Assembly: GCA_946885645.1 (NCBI GenBank)
Contig: CAMPGU010000141.1
Location: 1 to 10,230, forward strand
Direction of reading: 5' to 3'
DNA from: an uncultured Haloferula sp.
GTDB lineage: Bacteria; Verrucomicrobiota; Verrucomicrobiae; Verrucomicrobiales; Akkermansiaceae
DNA: 10,230 bases
Of the stretch, positions 6,551 through 10,230 are shown in pieces. Both the position numbers and the translations under genes were made by a program. The notes below the pieces were generated by a model. That model saw only the letters and a program-made list of their open reading frames with translations. It did no database searches and was not told where the DNA came from. How positions within the stretch are numbered: position 1 is the first letter of the stretch; every line of letters starts with the position of its first letter.

Positions 6551-6600
6551 CGGGCGGCGAGCCAGCAGGTCTTTCCGCCCGATTGCAAATTCACGGGCGG
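6551..6600. promoter_or_regulatory. Competing hairpins between allE and the Hsp70 gene
   Basis: The segment CCGCCCG at 6575-6581 can pair with CGGGCGG at 6551-6557 (17-base loop) or with an identical CGGGCGG at 6594-6600 (12-base loop). The two seven-base-pair stems exclude each other, a layout of the kind used in attenuators and riboswitch expression platforms. No recognised riboswitch core is seen. With both flanking genes divergent, the element could lie in either leader, or only in DNA between two promoters. Confidence 0.4.
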
Positions 6601-6646
6601 CTCCCCGGGCATTGACCGGCCGCAGGCTAGGGACAAGGTTCGCCCC

Positions 6647-8440
6647 GTGAGCGGCGAACTGATCCTGGGTATCGATCTTGGCACCACCAATTCCGCCGTG
6701 GGTGCCGTGGAAACGGGGTTCCCGATCCTGCTGGCGGACGAAGATGGCAAACGCATCACGCCCAGCGCCGTTTGGTTCGGCACCGACGGGAGCGTCGAGG
6801 TGGGGAGAAAGGCTCTCCGCCGGAGGAACGCGGAGCCGGGCCGGGTGGTCACCAGCGTGAAGCGGCTGATGGGACGCCGCCACGGCGAGGAGCGTGAATT
6901 CCCCGTGCCGCTGGAACGGAGCGCGGATGGCGGCATCCGCGTGCTCGGGAAAAGCCCCGAGGAGGTCAGCGCGGAAATCCTCCGGGAGCTGAAACGGATC
7001 GCGGAGATGCGCCTGGAACGGGAAGCGAAAAAGGCCGTCATCACCGTCCCTGCCTACTTCAATGACGCCCAGCGCGCCGCTACCAAGCGCGCCGGGGAGA
7101 TCGCCGGCCTGGAGGTCGTGCGTATCCTTAGCGAGCCCACCGCCGCGGCGCTTGCTTACGGTCTCGACAAGCTGGGAGAGAAATCCCGCGTGGCGGTTTA
7201 CGATCTCGGCGGCGGGACCTTCGACCTCTCCATCCTGGAAATGCAGGATGGCGTCTTCCAGGTGCTGGCCACACGCGGCGACACCCGCCTGGGCGGGGAC
7301 GATCTCGATACCTCCCTGGCCCGCCGCTGCGCGGAACTCGCGGGGGTGGATTTCGAGGCGCTCGATCCCGCGGCACGGGTCCGTCTGACCGGGGAGGCCG
7401 AGCGCGTCAAATGTGGGCTGTCGGAGCGGGAGGAAGAAACCTTCCGGGCTCCTTTCTATGATGGCTCTCGTAGCGTGGAGACCGTCGTACGGCGCGAGGA
7501 TCTGGAAGCGCTCGCGCGGCCCTTCATCGCCCGCACCCTGACCTGTTGTCGTCAGGCTCTTTCCGATGCGGGCACCTCCGCTGCCGACCTCAATGCGGTC
7601 GTGCTCGTGGGCGGCAGCACGCGGATCCCCGCCGTGAGACGGGCGGTGGCGGAGCTCTTCGGCCGCGAGCCCGATCTTTCGCAGCACCCCGACGAAGCGG
7701 TGGCGCTCGGCGCGACGATCCAGGCAGGAGTCCTGGGCAACACCTTGCGGAAGATGGTTCTTCTCGACGTGACTCCGCTGAGCCTTGGCATCGAGACCTT
7801 CGGCGGCCTGATGAACGTCCTCATCCCCCGCAATACGACCATCCCCTGCAAGGCGGGTGAAATGTTCACGAACGCGGCCGCGGGCCAGACCTCGATGCGC
7901 GTCCGCGTGCTCCAAGGCGAGCGCGAGATGGCGCGGGACAATTGGGAGCTCGGAAATTTCGAAGTTTCCTTCGCCTCCGCACCGAAAGGGCAGGCACGGG
8001 TGGGAGTGCAATTCCGCATCGACGAGAACGGCATCCTGGAAGTGCTGGCCCGCGACGTGACGTCCGGGCAAGATACCGTGGTGGAGATACGGAACGCCGC
8101 CGTGGACGTGGACGACGAGGCGGTGGAGAAGATGGTCGGCGAATCGGTCGAATATGCCTTCGACGACATGGCGGAGCGGGTTTTCACCGAGGCAAAACTA
8201 AAAGCGGAGGAACTGCTGCCGGCCGTGGAGCAAGCGCTTTCCGCGGCAGGCAACCTGGTATCCGCGGAAAACCGCTTGGAAATCGAAACCGCGGCGGAAG
8301 CGGTGCGGAAGGCCCTGGAGGAAGGCCAGCCCAATCCCCTGAAGGCGGCCGTCCAGCGCCTCGATGCCGCCACGGAAGCACTGGCCGCTGTACTTGTCGA
8401 ACAGGCGATGGAGAAAGCCATGGAACGACGTTTAGCATAG
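6647..8440 (+). CDS. Hsp70-family chaperone, HscA-like paralogue
   Basis: The 597-residue product is an ATP-dependent chaperone of the DnaK/HscA superfamily acting in the cytoplasm. The nucleotide-binding domain (about 5-365) shows GIDLGTTNS (8-16), the YFNDAQR block (137-143), [12 protein letters not shown] (184-195), GGDDLD (216-221) and [10 protein letters not shown] (319-328). The substrate domain starts at [14 protein letters not shown] (371-384) and includes IPRNTTIP (393-400). The helical lid (from about 485) ends at [10 protein letters not shown], shaped like the end of HscA, with no Gly/Met-rich tail and no acidic EEV-type end as in housekeeping DnaK. The linker reads Asn-Thr-Leu-Arg-Lys-Met before VLLD, lacking the usual aspartate. 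The GTG at 6647 is the start, with a weak CAAGG eight bases upstream. No J-protein, GrpE or iron-sulphur assembly gene is nearby, so the client is unknown. A hairpin with T-run follows the stop. Confidence 0.92.
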   Translation: MSGELILGIDLGTTNSAVGAVETGFPILLADEDGKRITPSAVWFGTDGSVEVGRKALRRRNAEPGRVVTSVKRLMGRRHGEEREFPVPLERSADGGIRVLGKSPEEVSAEILRELKRIAEMRLEREAKKAVITVPAYFNDAQRAATKRAGEIAGLEVVRILSEPTAAALAYGLDKLGEKSRVAVYDLGGGTFDLSILEMQDGVFQVLATRGDTRLGGDDLDTSLARRCAELAGVDFEALDPAARVRLTGEAERVKCGLSEREEETFRAPFYDGSRSVETVVRREDLEALARPFIARTLTCCRQALSDAGTSAADLNAVVLVGGSTRIPAVRRAVAELFGREPDLSQHPDEAVALGATIQAGVLGNTLRKMVLLDVTPLSLGIETFGGLMNVLIPRNTTIPCKAGEMFTNAAAGQTSMRVRVLQGEREMARDNWELGNFEVSFASAPKGQARVGVQFRIDENGILEVLARDVTSGQDTVVEIRNAAVDVDDEAVEKMVGESVEYAFDDMAERVFTEAKLKAEELLPAVEQALSAAGNLVSAENRLEIETAAEAVRKALEEGQPNPLKAAVQRLDAATEALAAVLVEQAMEKAMERRLA

Positions 8441-8466
8441 GGCCACGGCTGGCCTCTGCTTTTATT
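8440..8466 (+). terminator. Intrinsic terminator candidate after the Hsp70 gene
   Basis: A six-pair stem (GGGCCA at 8440-8445 with TGGCCT at 8450-8455, outer pair G-U) has a CGGC tetraloop. The run CTGCTTTTATT (8456-8466) follows. It starts on the last base of the stop codon. Stem length is modest, but the T run and its position between convergent genes support termination. Confidence 0.5.
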
Positions 8467-8482
8467 GACGCGCGCTGATGAA

Positions 8483-8498
8483 CCCCGGCCTAGCGGGG
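8483..8498 (-). terminator. Hairpin at the end of the zinc-ribbon gene
   Basis: CCCCG (8483-8487) and CGGGG (8494-8498) form a five-base-pair stem around a six-base loop that contains the minus-strand stop codon (8490-8492). Only two T residues follow on the minus strand, so this is a weak terminator at best. Confidence 0.3.
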
Positions 8499-8765
8499 AA
8501 CGATAGAAACAATCGAGCAAACCTTGCACCGAAAGGCACGGTGTCGCTCGCCTTGATCGATCACCACATCCTCCCTGCCGTCTCCCAGGTAAACGAGACG
8601 CGACCACGAAAAGTCGGCAAAAAGAGCACGCGTGATCGTGGTTCCCAGATGAACCTTTCCTTCACTCATCGGCTCCCCGCACTTCGGGCACCTATAGATT
8701 TCGGGAAACCAGCCCGGCGGGCGCTTTATCCACGGCTGTTCGGACACGACAGGACAATGCCTCAC
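8490..8765 (-). CDS. Small zinc-ribbon protein, DUF6487-like
   Basis: The 91-residue product has two knuckles, RCPKCG (25-30) with Cys26 and Cys29, and RCKVC (79-83) with Cys80 and Cys83, which together would bind one zinc ion. The order CPKCG-x-M-x-x-G, a middle region with Trp and a second Cys pair followed by a hydrophobic strand (SIVSI) resembles the short zinc-ribbon family DUF6487. No function is known for that family, and I infer none. The ORF opens with GTG at 8765. A second in-frame GTG at 8747 is an equally good start, and neither has a clear ribosome binding site. It converges with the Hsp70 gene, with 49 bp between stop codons. Confidence 0.7.
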   Translation of the reverse strand: MRHCPVVSEQPWIKRPPGWFPEIYRCPKCGEPMSEGKVHLGTTITRALFADFSWSRLVYLGDGREDVVIDQGERHRAFRCKVCSIVSIVPR

Positions 8766-8851
8766 CCAGAAGCGTCACCCCACTACAAACGCCAACGGCT
8801 TGTGGAGGCCCGAGCTTTCGCACCCTCTCCATACCGCCGGGAAAAGCCGGA

Positions 8852-8926
8852 TGGTACACGAGGACGGGATCGAACCGCCGACCGACCGGGTGTAAACCGG
8901 TTGCTCTACCGCTGAGCTACTCGTGC
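8852..8926 (-). tRNA. tRNA-Val (anticodon UAC), CCA encoded
   Basis: Read from 8926 down, a full cloverleaf forms: acceptor GCACGAG/CTCGTGT, D-stem GCTC/GAGC, anticodon stem ACCGG/CCGGT around loop TTTACAC, a five-base variable loop, T-stem GGCGG/CCGTC around TTCGATC, discriminator A, and an encoded CCA. The anticodon is TAC in DNA (8892-8894 on the plus strand), which reads valine GUA-type codons. Total length is 75 bases. The first pair of the acceptor is G-U rather than G-C. Confidence 0.95.
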
Positions 8927-9037
8927 ATCTCTCCGTGCGACGGCGAAAGTCTTTCCCGAAGACCGGCCACGGCGCAAGCGCGGAGTCGTTGAGAGCTTGC
9001 GGGCGGGGATAAGCGGTGGTTTCCTCCCGGCCCGAAC

Positions 9038-9502
9038 ATGCATCTGCGTTTCACCGAAGAAGAACTCGGCACCCTTGTCGAAATGGTCAGTCTGGCTGCG
9101 GAAGTCGCCTCTTGGAACGAACGCCCGGGTTCGGAAGAAGGCGTGGCGGCCTACGAGGCCCTGGAGGAGAAGGTGCTGGAGAAGGCCAAGCACGCCGGCC
9201 TTGGCGACCACATCGACTTCGACGAGGAAAAGCAGCGCCATCACCTGAGCCCCGAGTACCAGGACGGCTCTTTTTACCAGCAGTGCTACGATGAATTCCG
9301 GAACGAAGTCTTCTGGGAAGAACTCGTCATCCGCCTGGCCGACCGCGATCTCTCGAAGGTGGTGGGCCTGCAAGCGTGGCAGAAGATGAGCGAGGAAGAG
9401 CGCCGGGGCCAGACGCAGGACCTCGAGAAGCGCTACTGGGAGGAATTCTCCAAGAACGGCATCGAGCGCGTGGCGGTGATCTTCCCCCATGCCGAGGGCT
9501 GA
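9038..9502 (+). CDS. Acidic protein of unknown function
   Basis: I do not recognise this 154-residue protein. It has no signal peptide or membrane segment and is strongly acidic and helical. Segments of note are an N-terminal helix (6-25), a His-rich acidic stretch (58-70), an aromatic patch with FYQQCYDEF (79-87) holding the only Cys (83), and a charged helix (115-138) before the strand RVAVIFP (144-150). The ATG at 9038 is the natural start, although no Shine-Dalgarno is visible. The 111-bp gap after tRNA-Val holds no other gene I can support. A strong terminator follows eight bases after the stop, so it is probably transcribed alone or as the last gene of its unit. Confidence 0.75.
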   Translation: MHLRFTEEELGTLVEMVSLAAEVASWNERPGSEEGVAAYEALEEKVLEKAKHAGLGDHIDFDEEKQRHHLSPEYQDGSFYQQCYDEFRNEVFWEELVIRLADRDLSKVVGLQAWQKMSEEERRGQTQDLEKRYWEEFSKNGIERVAVIFPHAEG

Positions 9503-9509
9503 AACCGCC

Positions 9510-9544
9510 GGCGGCGGGTTCCCCGCGCCCGCCGCCTTATCTTG
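9510..9544 (+). terminator. Intrinsic terminator
   Basis: GGCGGCGGG (9510-9518) pairs perfectly with CCCGCCGCC (9528-9536) around a nine-base loop, followed by TTATCTTG. A nine-base-pair pure GC stem with a T-rich tail just after a stop codon is the best terminator in the window. It separates the acidic-protein gene from the membrane-protein gene. Confidence 0.7.
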
Positions 9545-9579
9545 CCTTCGGCCGCCCTTGCTGTCATGCTCCGGCAATC

Positions 9580-10128
9580 ATGAAAGCCGGAATCATCGAT
9601 ATCTTCGCGGAGAGCTTCGGCTGGGTGCTGGGGAAGGCCACGCTTTATGCCATGGCCGTCGGGACGGGGATCGGCATCGGCGCTTGCGCGCTGTGGGCGG
9701 GGACTGCGGCCGGTTCCGGCGAGCTGCGCTTCGACGCCGCACCGGGCATTCACCAGCACCTTGCCATGGTGACCGCGATCCTGCCGCAGGTCCTCGTGGC
9801 CTTCTGGATGGGGATGGTGTTCGTGAGATCGGAAAATGCCGACGCCAAGCATTGGGTCTCCGTGGTGGCCTTGGAGGCGCTCGTGATGACCGCATGCTTC
9901 TCCCGCGCGATCCCGGGAGGATGGCTCGCTCAATTCGCCGCATGGATGGTGGCGGTCGCTCTGATCGCAGCCGTGGAAGTAGCCGTCGTTTTTCTGGAAT
10001 TCCGGAAGGCGAAACGCGGAGTCGATCACCTCGAACGACTCCTCAAGGAAAACGCGGGCCGGCGTGCGGCCCTGAAGGAGAAATTCGGCACGGAGAGCGC
10101 CGGCGCGGAGGATCTGGGGATTCTTTAA
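9580..10128 (+). CDS. Four-helix membrane protein of unknown function
   Basis: The 182-residue product has four likely membrane helices: about 19-41 (Gly/Ala-rich, GTGIGIGACALWAG at 28-41), 60-82, 91-109 and 115-139. A charged helical tail follows (142-175, with DHLERLLKENAGRRAALKEK at 149-168) that may be a short coiled coil on the cytoplasmic side. The N-terminus MKAGIIDIFAESFG looks like a short amphipathic helix. I do not recognise a family. The ATG at 9580 is chosen because the frame upstream of it overlaps the acidic-protein gene and the terminator and has no sensible composition. The next gene starts 42 bp downstream with a similar N-terminus, suggesting a tandem pair in one operon. 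Confidence 0.75.
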   Translation: MKAGIIDIFAESFGWVLGKATLYAMAVGTGIGIGACALWAGTAAGSGELRFDAAPGIHQHLAMVTAILPQVLVAFWMGMVFVRSENADAKHWVSVVALEALVMTACFSRAIPGGWLAQFAAWMVAVALIAAVEVAVVFLEFRKAKRGVDHLERLLKENAGRRAALKEKFGTESAGAEDLGIL

Positions 10129-10170
10129 TCGACCTTTCGCAAGGCGGCACCCACTCCCGCCTACCCCTGC

Positions 10171-10230
10171 ATGAAGATTGATTTCGGAGAGCTCTTTGCG
10201 AGCGGCTTCGGCCTTGTCATCCGGCAAATC
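10171..10230 (+). CDS. Start of a further gene, possible paralogue of the upstream membrane protein
   Basis: The first 20 codons of an open frame (MKIDFGELFASGFGLVIRQI) reach the right edge of the window. Without gaps, residues 1, 2, 9, 10, 13, 14 and 16 are identical to the N-terminus of the membrane protein at 9580 (Met-Lys, Phe-Ala, Phe-Gly, Val). Conservative matches occur at 7, 8 and 17. The rest is outside the window, so function and length are unknown. Confidence 0.55.
   Translation, partial: MKIDFGELFASGFGLVIRQI

Noticed and set aside
6467..8071. Long minus-strand ORF (534 codons) opposite the Hsp70 gene
   Set aside because: The Hsp70 reading frame is unambiguous, and the antisense frame shows only low-complexity composition.
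8478..8915. 145-codon plus-strand ORF opposite the zinc-ribbon gene
   Set aside because: Its C-terminal part (GRDRTADRPG-type sequence) is the usual spurious translation through a tRNA gene, and the rest is antisense to the better-supported zinc-ribbon gene.

Overview
The window is a GC-rich bacterial chromosome segment, densely coded, with mostly short intergenic gaps. The protein styles, the DUF3160 protein, the high GC and the near absence of Shine-Dalgarno motifs before convincing start codons suggest a member of the Verrucomicrobiota (Luteolibacter/Haloferula-like). That assignment is inference, since no rRNA or marker gene is present. I see no phage, transposon, CRISPR array or defence locus. 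This is mainly core and metabolic chromosome.

Left part (1-4219). The 5' part of a minus-strand tRNA gene is cut by the window edge. It is followed on the plus strand by an exported PrxQ/Bcp-type peroxiredoxin, a large exported DUF3160-like protein 47 bp downstream, and a complete beta-CASP metallo-beta-lactamase predicted to process RNA. A 309-bp gap (4220-4528) holds a terminator-like hairpin, a doubtful 61-codon minus-strand ORF, a weak promoter candidate and a 12-bp palindrome.

Middle (4529-8440). A minus-strand two-gene unit encodes consecutive steps of ureide (purine) catabolism: (S)-ureidoglycine aminohydrolase (AllE), then an M20-family ureidoglycolate amidohydrolase homologue whose start overlaps the allE end by 20 bp. 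AllE has every expected metal and substrate residue. The M20 protein has lost the conserved Glu-Glu pair, the Asn of the substrate loop and part of the GHAG loop, so its activity is in doubt. This is the most interesting signal here. A divergent, plus-strand HscA-like Hsp70 follows. The 176-bp divergent intergenic region is rich in strong and mutually exclusive hairpins.

Right part (8441-10230). A minus-strand zinc-ribbon protein converges on the Hsp70 gene. Next come a minus-strand tRNA-Val(UAC), an acidic protein of unknown function with a strong intrinsic terminator, a four-helix membrane protein, and the first 20 codons of another gene whose N-terminus resembles the membrane protein and may be a tandem paralogue.

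I did not find a convincing new multi-gene system. The items worth follow-up are the altered amidohydrolase, the competing hairpins upstream of allE, the tandem membrane-protein pair and the orphan Hsp70.
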